A DNA stretch of 45,244 nucleotides, taken from assembly GCA_016283195.1 (NCBI GenBank), contig JAEEML010000088.1:1-45244 (forward strand). The letters are read 5' to 3'. A program made the translations under genes and the position numbers. The notes below the pieces were generated by a model. It searched no databases, was not told where the DNA came from, and saw only the letters and a program-made list of their open reading frames with translations. Positions 1 to 9,066 of the stretch are shown piece by piece (position 1 is the stretch's first letter; each line of letters starts with the position of its first letter). Source of the stretch: Deltaproteobacteria bacterium. Its GTDB lineage: Bacteria; JAEEML01.

Positions 1-1077
1 AATAATGCCGTGCGGCGAATGGATCAGATGATCCATCTTTTTGTAATTTTCCGGCGAAAAGCCGAGGTCGGTAAGATCGAGCAAAATGGAGCTTCTGTCT
101 AATAGACGCATGGTAATGCGCTCGCCGTGGCTGGTGGGCACGGTGGCAGTACGGATATCAATATCTTTACCGGCCATCTTAATGCGAATACGCCCGTCCT
201 GGGGCAGACGCTTTTCGGCGATATTGAGCCCGGCCATAATCTTAATACGCGAAATCATTGAAGATTGTATTTTTTTGGGCGGGCGGATTTTTTCATGCAA
301 AATACCGTCGATGCGGAAGCGGATGATAAGGTCGCGCTCCATTGGCTCCACATGGATATCGGAAGCATGCTCTTTGATAGCCTGGGAGATGAGCGAGTTG
401 ACAAGGCGGATAATGGGCGCTTCGTCTTCGCTGTCGAGGAGGTCTTTGGTCTCTTCCAGCTCATGGGCAAAGCTATTCAAATCATCGTCGTTTTGAATAG
501 CTTCCATGGTGGCTTCGGCCTGCGCCGAGCGGCGGTCGTAAACACCGTTAATAGCATTTATAATAGTTTCCGAGCGCGCCAGCTTTAAAGCACAGGGGAG
601 GCCAAAATGGTCAGAGAGCTCATCTATAGCGCCAAGCGCATAAGGGTCGCTTATGGCTACCTCGATAGCCCCGTTTTGCTTTGAAAGCGGTAATAATTTG
701 TGCTTTTTGCAAAAGTTAATGGGAAGACCTGCGACCAGCTCATCGGGAATATCTTTTATTTCAATAGAGCTGATTATCGGTAATTCCAGCTGCAGCGCAA
801 TAGCTTTTAAAACAGTCACTTCGCCAGCGAGCTTCTTTTCTAAAATAAATTCAATTTGCGCCGAGGGCGAAAGATTTAAAAGCTCTGCTTCATCCTCTGG
901 AGTAATGGCATTAAGCTCGCCCATAGAGTGCAAAATAGCCGGCAACGGCATAGTGGCATAACTGGGCACCTCTACCATAGCCGCCGGTTCCGGGGTTATA
1001 GTGGCTACTTGGGGAAGCGGCATATTTACTACCGTTTTTTCTTCCGCCGGGGCCATATTTTCCACTACATCGCTCAT
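1..1077 (-). CDS. gspE: Type II secretion ATPase GspE, N-terminal part (runs off left edge)
   Basis: This is an open minus-strand frame of 359 codons with no stop before the window edge. It would be the cytoplasmic hexameric ATPase that powers type II secretion. The visible part holds a Pro/Ala-rich leader, a GspE N-terminal (MshEN-like) region with the typical hydrophobic pattern around residues 50-150, and the start of the ATPase domain (SDIHVEP, RIDGILHE, and LPQDGRIRIK-type motifs). It stops at HSPHGII, immediately before where the Walker A loop is expected, so the catalytic core lies outside the window. The start ATG (1075-1077) overlaps the gspD stop in an ATGA, which implies translational coupling. 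Family assignment is firm; a PilB/MshE-type ATPase is unlikely because the partner is a GspD-like secretin. Confidence 0.9.
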   Translation of the reverse strand, partial: MSDVVENMAPAEEKTVVNMPLPQVATITPEPAAMVEVPSYATMPLPAILHSMGELNAITPEDEAELLNLSPSAQIEFILEKKLAGEVTVLKAIALQLELPIISSIEIKDIPDELVAGLPINFCKKHKLLPLSKQNGAIEVAISDPYALGAIDELSDHFGLPCALKLARSETIINAINGVYDRRSAQAEATMEAIQNDDDLNSFAHELEETKDLLDSEDEAPIIRLVNSLISQAIKEHASDIHVEPMERDLIIRFRIDGILHEKIRPPKKIQSSMISRIKIMAGLNIAEKRLPQDGRIRIKMAGKDIDIRTATVPTSHGERITMRLLDRSSILLDLTDLGFSPENYKKMDHLIHSPHGII

Positions 1078-3740
1078 GGAGCGGCCTCACTTTGAGCATT
1101 GGTAGTAGCCTCACTTGTTGCTGGTTGCGACGTTTCAGAGGGAGCTTGTTCCACTTCGCCGGCTCCTTCATCAGCTTTGGCGCCATGCACTTCTTCGGTC
1201 ATTTCGGAAAATTCGGCTGTCTCCATTTCCGGCATAATAAGCGTCTCTTCGCCGTTGCCTTCGCCGCCGTTTTCAATGCGCTTCATCTCATTTTCTATTT
1301 CGGCCAGCAGTGTTGCGGCCATGCCGTTTTTACGAGCATAATTGACATAGGGACGATAATCTTGCGAACCGCCGTAAAACATCTTTTCAAAGCGCTGATG
1401 CTCCAGCAATTTACGCTTGGCGATAGCCTCCATATCGCTTTTGTCTCTAATAATGTAAGGCGTTAAAATTATAAGCAAACTAACCTTTTCTTTTTCCCAA
1501 GAGCGAGTTTTGAAAAGCCAGCCGAAAATGGGAATATTGCCAAGAAGCGGAATTTTAGATTCCGACTCGCGGTAACGTTCACGAATGAGGCCGCCGATTA
1601 CCATGGTTTGCTGATCATCCGGGGTAATAACGGTTTTGGTCTTTCTGGTGGCGGTCATCGGCTGGCCGGTAGCTTCATCTTTACCAATCAAATCTTCGAT
1701 AGAAAGATCAACTTCCAGGCGCACTTTACCAAACTCATTGATATGCGGCGTAAGACTTAGTTTCAAAGAAACATCAATGCGGTCGGTACGAGAATAAAGC
1801 CCGGCATAAGCCGAAAGAGCCGAACTGGCACTGCTACTTAAACCGGCTAAATTATTCAAAGTTGAGCCATAGCCTTCTTGGAAGGGGATTTTTTGTCCTA
1901 CTTCAATCTCGGCTTCTTCGTTGTCGGTTACTGTAATATGCGGAGTAGAGAGAATATTGGAATTGGTATCATTTTCCAAAGCTTTTAAAACCACACCGAT
2001 ACTGGGAATAGTCACCGAAGTGCCGCCGATAGTGCCGGTAAACATCTCACCCAAAACGCCGCCTATAGCTCCGCCAAAAATATTAAAGAGGTCGGCAACC
2101 CCGGAGGCGCTGGTGATGGCCGTCATGGTGGAGTTACTGGAAGATTGAATAAAACCTATACCTTGCGAGAGATTTTTATTGCCGGAACCTTTATCAAAAG
2201 GAATACCGCTATGCCAACCGGTACCGAATTGGTTGTTTTTGCCAACTGTCACTTCCATAATAGCCGCTTCGATAAAAACCTGCAGGCGCGGGCGGTCCAG
2301 CTGTTCTATAACTTTTTTAAGGCTTTTATAATCGCGGGCGGAGCTCACAATCACCAAGCTGTTGGTGGCTTTATCGGCGGTGATTTTTACTTCGCCCTCA
2401 AAAAGCGCCGCGCTATCGGCCGGCCCTTTTTTATTATTGGCTGCCTTCTTGTTATTTCCGCTATTAGAACGCCCCTGAGCCAGCGAAGAGAGCGTATTGG
2501 CTACATCTTCGGCAGTAGCGTTTTTTAAATAATGAACGCGAATTTGGCCTTCATCTTCGGTGAGCTGCACATCCAGCTTGCTCACAATATCCATAATGGG
2601 AGCAAAACTGTCATGGCCGGCCAGGATAAAGAGCTGATTAGTGCGATCATCGGGAATTATTTTGGAAATATTTACCGAACTGCCGACAGAGTCCTCCGCC
2701 GGTTTATTGCTGTTTTTACTATTGCCGCTATTAGAGGCCGGCTTTTTATCCACATCATATATTTGCTTTATTTTTTCCGCTACTTCGCTGGCAATACCGT
2801 TTTCTATGGGAATAATTTGCAACTCTTCCCGGCCGCCGGCTTGGTCCAGAGTATCAATAATACTTTTTATGCGGTGAATATTATTGCCATAATCGGAAAG
2901 AATCAGAGTATTGGTGGGCTGGAAGACGGTCATCGAGCCGTCAGAAGAAACCATTCCTTTGATAATATTAGATATATTTTGAGCATCAACATATTTAAGT
3001 TGCAATAAAATAGTTACCAGAGAATCGGTCCAAGGCACATTTTTGGCATCGTCGTAATAAGTAGGAATCGGTGATTTAATAGCCTCTTTAGAAGAGGTTA
3101 ATTTATAAAATTTGCCGGAGCGCACTAAAGTTAAATTATTGATTTCAAGAGCCGACAAAAAGGCTTGGTAGGCCTCATAAGCTGTAACCTGAGTAGGGCA
3201 CAAAATGGTGATTTTTTGTCCTTTTATTTTTTCAGGCACAATGAAGTTGCGCCGCGTAATATCGCTTATAGCTTTAATAACATCTTCTACGGCCGCTTTA
3301 TTAAAATCAAAATAAAATTTACCTTTGCGGCTTCTGGCGGCGTAGTCGATGGTGGTTTCCTCTTCGCCGCCACCCCCTTGAGAGCCTTTATTAGCTGCAG
3401 AAGAGGCGGCCGGAGCGGCAGCTTGGGCTACTTTGGTGGGCTCACTCGCGCTGCTGCTACTGGCGCTCTCTTCGTTATTACTTTCGTCTTCTTTGGTTTC
3501 TGCTTCGGCAGCATTCCGGAATCTGGCCGCTCTTTTCACTTTTAGCGAATCAATAGCATGCTGACGGCCCGGAGACAAACGCCTAGCGTCACGGTTTAAA
3601 ATATGGCGCGGGGGACGAACTCTGTTTTCGCCCTCCTCTTCCTCTTGAGCTTTCAGCGGTGTAGCCACTAAAACAGTGGCTAAGAGAGCAAGTAGCGGCC
3701 AGGCAGGTCCAAACGGTATTTTACGAAAATGCAGGAACAT
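1074..3740 (-). CDS. gspD: Type II secretion outer-membrane secretin GspD
   Basis: This 888-residue protein would form the outer-membrane channel of the type II secretion system. It has a cleavable signal peptide (residues 1-31, ending PLKA before QEEEE), a charged low-complexity segment to about 130, then N0 (about 140-215), N1 (about 240-300), N2 and N3 ring domains separated by Asn/Ser/Lys-rich linkers. The secretin beta-barrel domain follows (about 485-760), with the conserved VIGGLI and IPLLGNIPIFGWLF motifs. An unusual 90-residue acidic, Ala/Glu-rich tail follows the barrel; pilotin binding there is possible but not shown. The start has an AGGA Shine-Dalgarno nine bases upstream. It sits directly behind a candidate sigma-54 promoter and overlaps gspE by four bases. 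Confidence 0.93.
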   Translation of the reverse strand: MFLHFRKIPFGPAWPLLALLATVLVATPLKAQEEEEGENRVRPPRHILNRDARRLSPGRQHAIDSLKVKRAARFRNAAEAETKEDESNNEESASSSSASEPTKVAQAAAPAASSAANKGSQGGGGEEETTIDYAARSRKGKFYFDFNKAAVEDVIKAISDITRRNFIVPEKIKGQKITILCPTQVTAYEAYQAFLSALEINNLTLVRSGKFYKLTSSKEAIKSPIPTYYDDAKNVPWTDSLVTILLQLKYVDAQNISNIIKGMVSSDGSMTVFQPTNTLILSDYGNNIHRIKSIIDTLDQAGGREELQIIPIENGIASEVAEKIKQIYDVDKKPASNSGNSKNSNKPAEDSVGSSVNISKIIPDDRTNQLFILAGHDSFAPIMDIVSKLDVQLTEDEGQIRVHYLKNATAEDVANTLSSLAQGRSNSGNNKKAANNKKGPADSAALFEGEVKITADKATNSLVIVSSARDYKSLKKVIEQLDRPRLQVFIEAAIMEVTVGKNNQFGTGWHSGIPFDKGSGNKNLSQGIGFIQSSSNSTMTAITSASGVADLFNIFGGAIGGVLGEMFTGTIGGTSVTIPSIGVVLKALENDTNSNILSTPHITVTDNEEAEIEVGQKIPFQEGYGSTLNNLAGLSSSASSALSAYAGLYSRTDRIDVSLKLSLTPHINEFGKVRLEVDLSIEDLIGKDEATGQPMTATRKTKTVITPDDQQTMVIGGLIRERYRESESKIPLLGNIPIFGWLFKTRSWEKEKVSLLIILTPYIIRDKSDMEAIAKRKLLEHQRFEKMFYGGSQDYRPYVNYARKNGMAATLLAEIENEMKRIENGGEGNGEETLIMPEMETAEFSEMTEEVHGAKADEGAGEVEQAPSETSQPATSEATTNAQSEAAP

Positions 3741-3795
3741 AGCATATCCTTTGTTTGCATTGTGTCGGCATCCCTAAAATGCCGATTTGCTTATA

Positions 3796-3811
3796 TGCAA
3801 TAATCAGGCCA
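3796..3811 (-). promoter_or_regulatory. Candidate sigma-54 (-24/-12) promoter of gspDE
   Basis: On the minus strand the site reads TGGCCT-GATTA-TTGCA. The invariant GG and GC are separated by exactly ten bases, as in the consensus TGGCAC-N5-TTGCW. It predicts a transcription start near 3785 and a 5' leader of about 45 bases before the gspD ATG at 3740. No other intergenic region I inspected carries a GG-N10-GC match of this quality. The paired palindromes upstream raise confidence that it is used. Confidence 0.65.
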
Positions 3812-3876
3812 ATTTTAAAAAGCAAAAAATTGTTATAAGTTGTTGCAGGTTAGCTTTATTTTTTTCAATTTGCCGC

Positions 3877-3934
3877 TGTGACAAAATGTCAATTATCTCT
3901 GCACCAGCGGAAGATTGTGCGACATTTTGTCACA
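3877..3934. promoter_or_regulatory. Paired 14-bp inverted repeats: candidate enhancer-binding-protein sites
   Basis: Positions 3877-3890 (TGTGACAAAATGTC) and 3921-3934 (GACATTTTGTCACA) are perfect reverse complements. Each arm is itself an imperfect palindrome of the form TGACA-N3-TGTCA. Their centres are about 44 bp apart (near four helical turns) and lie about 100 and 142 bp upstream of the predicted sigma-54 start site. That is the usual place for NtrC-type activator sites. No T-tract follows the stem on either strand, which argues against an intrinsic terminator for the upstream gene. Confidence 0.6.
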
Positions 3935-3953
3935 TAAACGAGTTCAGGGCTTA

Positions 3954-6900
3954 TTAAAAATGGTAATTGCGGCTATTGATAGCGCCGGCGACAGATTGAT
4001 CGCCGCGCAGGTTATAAATGAGGTCGAAATAGAGATGGCGTTCGTCAGGATCAATAAAGGGGTCATCCTGGGAAGTGCCAAGTTCATAGATAATATGCAG
4101 CCTGTCAGCCGGAATATGGACACTGTAACTCCCTATTCTGTTCATACTGGCGTTCATAAGATCATTAGCTGCCACATCGTCATCAAAGAAGCTTTTCTGG
4201 CCATCAAAAGCACTATTATATATACTATCTGAAATATTGGAAAAGCTTTCGTCGCAGAGCATATTAAGGCCCATCAGGCTATCCACCAGTGTCAGTTGGC
4301 TCTCGCTTTCCAGGCCGGCAATAGCCGAGCTCTTGTTATATGGGCTACTGTTGCCATAAATGGTGGAGCCGGAAACAATGCCTTCGCTATCTACAAGGCA
4401 AAGAGCCGTGCCGCAGTTTTCCACATCATAACATACGCCTTTTTCCACCGGAGCGCCTAAATAGTTATTGCCAAGCTGGACATTGTAAAGAGCCAGCGGG
4501 CCGGAGCTGTTATAAATAGCGCCGCCGGCCAGTAATCGCGCTGCAGAAGGTTCGGTGGAAACTGCGCTGTTTTCATCAAAAACGACATTGGTTAAAAGCA
4601 CACGCATGGCCCTTTCACTGTAAATAGCACCGCCCTTGGCTATATTTTGTTTTGTTACAGCGCTGTTTTTCACAAATGAGCTGTCCTGCACCACCAGGCG
4701 GCTATCATTGGTATTGGTAATAGCGCCGCCCCAAGCTTCGTCATTTTGTTCATTTATATTGCGCGAGAAATAGGAACCGCTGATAACTGCCAAGGCAGAG
4801 CTATTATTCATTAAAACAGCTTCCAGCTTACCGGCCACAAATTCGCTTATACCGCAGTTTTCGATATAAAGAGCCGATCCTTCCTCATTATCGGCAAAGG
4901 CGCCGGGCTCCTTATTGCCCATAAAGGTGATATCGTGGAGCGAAAGGCGCTTCATGGTATTGATAGTGAAAAGCGGCTCATTGGCAGAAGGCGTATATAA
5001 AATAGTGGTGCGCTGTTCATAAAGATTTTCGCCACGTTCGGAAATACTCTTTTCAGAACCTTTAAAGGAGCCATAAACATCAATAGTGGCCTCACCGCCG
5101 AGATCGAGCAGGATATTTCTGTCAGCCGTATAATCACCACCGGCTATCCAAATAGCTGCCTCTTTACAGGCCGCGTCTTTAAGCAGATTATAAGCCAAAT
5201 CAAAGGCCGCATTGACAGTAGCCAGCGCCTCTTCCCAGCTCTGCCCGCTCTGCCCGTCGTCTCCTTCTGTGCGCACATAGACGATACATGGTTCAGTGAG
5301 TTCCAAACAGGTAGGTTCCATATTGTCATCATAATAACAAACTGTTTCATCTTTATGGTAACAATCGCCGTCAAAATTCTCGCAAGTAGGCTTACAGGCA
5401 ATATTTCTCCCGTTTATACTATCCGGATAACCAGGCTCAAAGGAAAGGTGCTGACCGCCCGGCGGGCAAACCTGGACATCGCCGAATCTGTCAAGTGCAT
5501 AATAGCAGCCTTTGCCGGCAAGACCACTATCACATACCTGCAAATCATTGCAGGAGCAGCTGGAGCAAGAAGAGCCGTAATAGCCGCCGGTACATTCGCT
5601 ACAGGTGGTATTGCCTTGCCAATTGGTATAACAATTGCAGGAACCATCACCACCGGTGCCCTGTCTACAAGAGCCATGACCGCTACAAGGATTAGTAGGC
5701 CCGCCCTGGCAGGTAATTGTGCACGAAGGACCGGCATAGCCACTGACACAAGCATTGCAGGCAGCTCCCGTCCAATGACCCGGACCAGTACAGGAGCAAG
5801 TGCCGTCCTGCTGACAGGTACCGTGACCACTACAGGGATTAGTAGGCCCGCCGGGACAGGTAGTTTGACAATTTGAGCCAACATAGCCGGGTTTACAAGT
5901 AGCGCAAGCCGGAGCCGCCCAGTTGCCGTTACAAGAACAAGTGGGGGTGGTCACATTTTTACCGTCATGGCATTCACCACGGCCGTTACAGGGATCAGCG
6001 GCGCCGCCGGGGCACTCTAAAGAGCAATCAGGGCCGCCATAGCCGGGTTTACAATCTTCGCAACCGGCAGCCAAATCCCAATTGCCGGCACAAACATCAC
6101 AAGCAGAACCGCTCCAATGGCCAGAGCAAGAACAGGTGGGCGTTACATTCTTACCGGCCGTGCAGGTACCATGGCCGTTACATTGGTTAGCAGCGCCGCC
6201 GGGGCACTCCAAAGAGCAATCAGGGCCGCCATAGCCAGGTTTACATTCATTGCAATCTGTCCCAGTCCAATTGCCTTTGCACACATTGCAAGCCGGGCCA
6301 GCCCAGTTGCCGGTACAAGAACAAGTGGGCGTCACATTTTTACCGGCAGAGCAGGTACCATGGCCGTTACATTGATTAGTAGCACCGCCGGGACATTCGG
6401 CATTGCAATCGGAGCCGCCATAGCCATCTGCGCAGGTATCACAAGCAGTGCCGGTCCAATGGCCGCCACATTGTGTGCAAGAGCCATTACCATTTAGGCC
6501 ATCAATGCAGGAGCCGCCTTTACATTGCGCGCTGCCGGTTCCGCCGGGGCAGGTATTTTCACAATTTTGGCCATATTTGCCATCTATACAATCAGCACAG
6601 TTCTGCCCCACATCAAAGCCGCTTTGGCAACTCGTACAGTTACCGTTTCCCCCAGTGCCACCATTACAAGTACCATGGCCGTAACATTGCGCGCTGCCGG
6701 TTCCGCCGGGGCAGGCATTGGAACAGGTTGGCCCCCAGTAGCCATCAGCGCACTGAGTACAACTTGGCATGGCCCAGCCGGTTTTACACTGGGTACAATT
6801 TGATTCGGTGGTGAAATTGCCGCTGCAGGCACCACAATTGCCGAGGCCATGTACACCGTCATCACATTCCGACTGACCATTGCAAATACCGCCCGCGCTG

Positions 6901-9026
6901 CCGAGTCCCTGGCAGGTGCCGGTACATTGGGGGCCAAAGTAGCCCTCTTTGCAATCGTTGCAATTAGCCTCTGCACTCCAGTTGCCACTACAATTAATGC
7001 ACTTGCCTTCACTGGTACAGGTGCCGCGACCAAAGCAGATTCCCTGACCCTCAGCCACGCCTGGGCAGGGCAGACAACTTGGCCCATAATAGCCATTTGC
7101 ACACTCATTGCAGGTAGCGCCAGTATAATTAGCAGCGGTACAGGTACACTTGGGTTTGCCGTTAGCTATGGAGCAATTACCATGGCCGTTACAGGTATTG
7201 GGCGTGCACTTGGGTTCACAAGTGCCATTTTGGTCTTCATCCTGATAATCACTCTGACACTTACAATCAACTTGGCCGGTAGTGCTATTTATATAGCATT
7301 CGGCACCGGTCGGGCAGCTATGCTGGGCAACTTCACAAGTTGGCATACAAGTGCCGTCATTGTTAGCGTCCTGATAACCAGCGGCGCAGGCAGTACAAGA
7401 GCCGTTGGCATCTAAAGCGTAGCCAGTATCACAATTACAGCTATTACTGGTTTCGCCGCCGCAAGTGCCATGGCCGTTACAAACATTGGCAGCTCCGCCC
7501 GGGCAGGGTTTACATTCCGGGCCGGCATAGCCGGTATTGCACTTATTACATTCTATTCCTGCCCAGCCGGTATAGCATGAGCAGCTATTGCTGGTTTCGC
7601 CGCCGCAGGTACCATGACCGTTACAGGCATTATCCGCGCCGCCCGGGCAGGGAGTACATTCCGGGCCGGCATAGCCGCGCGCGCACTTTTGACAGTTATC
7701 ACCACTATAGTTGGGCTTACATTCGGTGCAGTATTCACCTTGCCAATGGTCGGCACAGAGGCAGGTACCATGGCCATCTTTTCCTTCATCGCAGGTGCCA
7801 TGTTCCGAGCAGGCACAAGGCAGGCAATCCGGGCCATAGTAACCGGGTGCGCACTCATTACAGCTCACACCGGCCCAGCCTGGCAGACAGGTGGCACAAT
7901 TGCTATTTTTATCAAAGTGGTTAAAACACTCGCATTCACCATTGCCGGTGCGGCCATCCAGACAAATGCCGTGACCATTGCAAACCCCATTCTCACTGCC
8001 CAGCCCCGGACAGCGCCCTGTACATTCATCATTAAAATAGTTGGCTACACACTTATCGCAGGCCGGGTAGCCGGTAAAATTGCCTTCACAGCCGTTGCAA
8101 TCAACACCGGCCACGCCTTCATCACAAACACAGGAACCGTCAGGCTGGCATTTTCCTTTATTATTACAAGGGGTTTCTGCTCCGCCAAGGCATTCGATTT
8201 GGCAATTATCGCCCACATAGCCGGGCTTACAAACCGCACAATCGCTAGCGGCATCCCAATTGGTAAGACAAAGGGAGCAGGAAGTTTCTATATCATAATG
8301 ATTCAAACAGGTTGTACAGCCGCTTTCCGCTGTAAAATGGTTATTGCAGGTACAAACGCCATCGCCATCTACGCCATCGTTACATTTGCCGTGGCCACCG
8401 CAAACAGCGCCTTTCTCTACTCCCGGGCAAAGGCCGTCGCACTTTTTGCCAAAATAGCCATCTTTACAAACACTGCAATCTTCACCGCCCCAGTTTCCGT
8501 CGCACTTACAGGAGCCATCACCGTCAACACCATCATCACAAACACCGTGGCCGCTGCAAATTTCGCTATCAAAACCGGGACATTTTCTCTGGCACTTTTC
8601 GCCGTAGCGCCCGGCTTCACAGCGCATTTGGCAAATGGATTTACCGCTGGAGTTTTCTTTGCAAACCCAGCCTTGCTCTAAAACACAGGAAGCGCTGCAA
8701 CCGTCGCCGGCTTTATTATCGCCATCATCACAATCTTCCAGGCCCTCTTTGCGCCCATCACCGCACACAACGGAAGTGCCATCAATACAAACACTATCTT
8801 CGCAATGCTGGGTATTAATGTCACATTCGCTATTGTCTGTGCATATTTTATGACAAGTGCCCAAAGCGCATACAAGGCCGGTTTTACACTCATCACTGTT
8901 CTTACAAGCTGTGCCTTCGGGCAAATTATTGGCTATTCCGTTTATGGTGTTGTCAGGATCTCCGCAACCGCTTGTCACCAGCAGGACCGCCATACTCAAA
9001 AAGAGTGCCAATTTAGAAAATCGCAT
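3954..9026 (-). CDS. Giant Cys-rich lipoprotein: EGF-like array plus beta-helix domain
   Basis: This 1690-residue protein is probably a surface-exposed lipoprotein. A signal peptide ends in a lipobox-like TSGC (Cys21). A short Cys-rich motif and a DUF4215-type module (CGDG...EDCDDGDN...GDGCS, about residues 85-115) come next. A very long EGF/laminin-like array (about 130-1160) is built of CNGHGTC, C-x-C and GYxGPxC units. After a Cys-rich linker, residues about 1245-1690 look like a right-handed beta-helix (YVRTEGDDGQSG, IWIAGGDYTADR, many short Asn/Ser-rich turns), as in 'choice-of-anchor Q' proteins. The ATG has an AGGAGG at ideal spacing. It lies 40 bases after its paralogue at 9067-12063 and is probably cotranscribed with it. 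Adhesion or binding is a reasonable guess; no catalytic motif was found. Confidence 0.85.
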   Translation of the reverse strand: MRFSKLALFLSMAVLLVTSGCGDPDNTINGIANNLPEGTACKNSDECKTGLVCALGTCHKICTDNSECDINTQHCEDSVCIDGTSVVCGDGRKEGLEDCDDGDNKAGDGCSASCVLEQGWVCKENSSGKSICQMRCEAGRYGEKCQRKCPGFDSEICSGHGVCDDGVDGDGSCKCDGNWGGEDCSVCKDGYFGKKCDGLCPGVEKGAVCGGHGKCNDGVDGDGVCTCNNHFTAESGCTTCLNHYDIETSCSLCLTNWDAASDCAVCKPGYVGDNCQIECLGGAETPCNNKGKCQPDGSCVCDEGVAGVDCNGCEGNFTGYPACDKCVANYFNDECTGRCPGLGSENGVCNGHGICLDGRTGNGECECFNHFDKNSNCATCLPGWAGVSCNECAPGYYGPDCLPCACSEHGTCDEGKDGHGTCLCADHWQGEYCTECKPNYSGDNCQKCARGYAGPECTPCPGGADNACNGHGTCGGETSNSCSCYTGWAGIECNKCNTGYAGPECKPCPGGAANVCNGHGTCGGETSNSCNCDTGYALDANGSCTACAAGYQDANNDGTCMPTCEVAQHSCPTGAECYINSTTGQVDCKCQSDYQDEDQNGTCEPKCTPNTCNGHGNCSIANGKPKCTCTAANYTGATCNECANGYYGPSCLPCPGVAEGQGICFGRGTCTSEGKCINCSGNWSAEANCNDCKEGYFGPQCTGTCQGLGSAGGICNGQSECDDGVHGLGNCGACSGNFTTESNCTQCKTGWAMPSCTQCADGYWGPTCSNACPGGTGSAQCYGHGTCNGGTGGNGNCTSCQSGFDVGQNCADCIDGKYGQNCENTCPGGTGSAQCKGGSCIDGLNGNGSCTQCGGHWTGTACDTCADGYGGSDCNAECPGGATNQCNGHGTCSAGKNVTPTCSCTGNWAGPACNVCKGNWTGTDCNECKPGYGGPDCSLECPGGAANQCNGHGTCTAGKNVTPTCSCSGHWSGSACDVCAGNWDLAAGCEDCKPGYGGPDCSLECPGGAADPCNGRGECHDGKNVTTPTCSCNGNWAAPACATCKPGYVGSNCQTTCPGGPTNPCSGHGTCQQDGTCSCTGPGHWTGAACNACVSGYAGPSCTITCQGGPTNPCSGHGSCRQGTGGDGSCNCYTNWQGNTTCSECTGGYYGSSCSSCSCNDLQVCDSGLAGKGCYYALDRFGDVQVCPPGGQHLSFEPGYPDSINGRNIACKPTCENFDGDCYHKDETVCYYDDNMEPTCLELTEPCIVYVRTEGDDGQSGQSWEEALATVNAAFDLAYNLLKDAACKEAAIWIAGGDYTADRNILLDLGGEATIDVYGSFKGSEKSISERGENLYEQRTTILYTPSANEPLFTINTMKRLSLHDITFMGNKEPGAFADNEEGSALYIENCGISEFVAGKLEAVLMNNSSALAVISGSYFSRNINEQNDEAWGGAITNTNDSRLVVQDSSFVKNSAVTKQNIAKGGAIYSERAMRVLLTNVVFDENSAVSTEPSAARLLAGGAIYNSSGPLALYNVQLGNNYLGAPVEKGVCYDVENCGTALCLVDSEGIVSGSTIYGNSSPYNKSSAIAGLESESQLTLVDSLMGLNMLCDESFSNISDSIYNSAFDGQKSFFDDDVAANDLMNASMNRIGSYSVHIPADRLHIIYELGTSQDDPFIDPDERHLYFDLIYNLRGDQSVAGAINSRNYHF
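5930..6440 (-). repeat. 192-bp-period coding repeats in the EGF array
   Basis: Near-identical blocks encoding a 64-residue unit (CPGGA..CNGHGTC..GKNVTPTCSC plus a GNW and GYGGPDC segment) recur with a 192-bp step; for example, the same GGGCCGCCATAGCC string occurs at about 6031 and 6223. The nucleotide similarity exceeds that of the other EGF modules, so these copies arose by recent duplication. Confidence 0.65.
7439..7690 (-). repeat. 144-bp-period coding repeats in the EGF array
   Basis: A 48-residue unit (GGETSNSC, TGWAGIEC/TGYA, CPGGA..CNGHGTC) is present in adjacent copies; identical GGTTTCGCCGCC strings occur at 7449 and 7593. This is a second repeat family, of different length from the 192-bp family in the same gene. 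Confidence 0.65.
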
Positions 9027-9066
9027 TTTGCCCTCCTAATTGCTTTAGCGCAAAAAACAAACGTTT

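Noticed and set aside
255-588. Short open frames on both strands over the gspE region
   Set aside because: The continuous minus-strand gspE frame explains the region; the other frames lack RBSs and family similarity.
5880-8400. Regularly spaced repeats that could suggest a CRISPR array
   Set aside because: The repeats are in frame, encode EGF-like modules, vary in sequence and have no unique spacers.
7614-8681. A 355-codon plus-strand open frame, Ala/Thr/Ile-rich, antisense to the EGF array
   Set aside because: Complement of Cys/Gly/Asn-rich codons gives Ala/Thr/Ile-rich frames without stops. There is no RBS or family match, and similar frames appear across all EGF regions.
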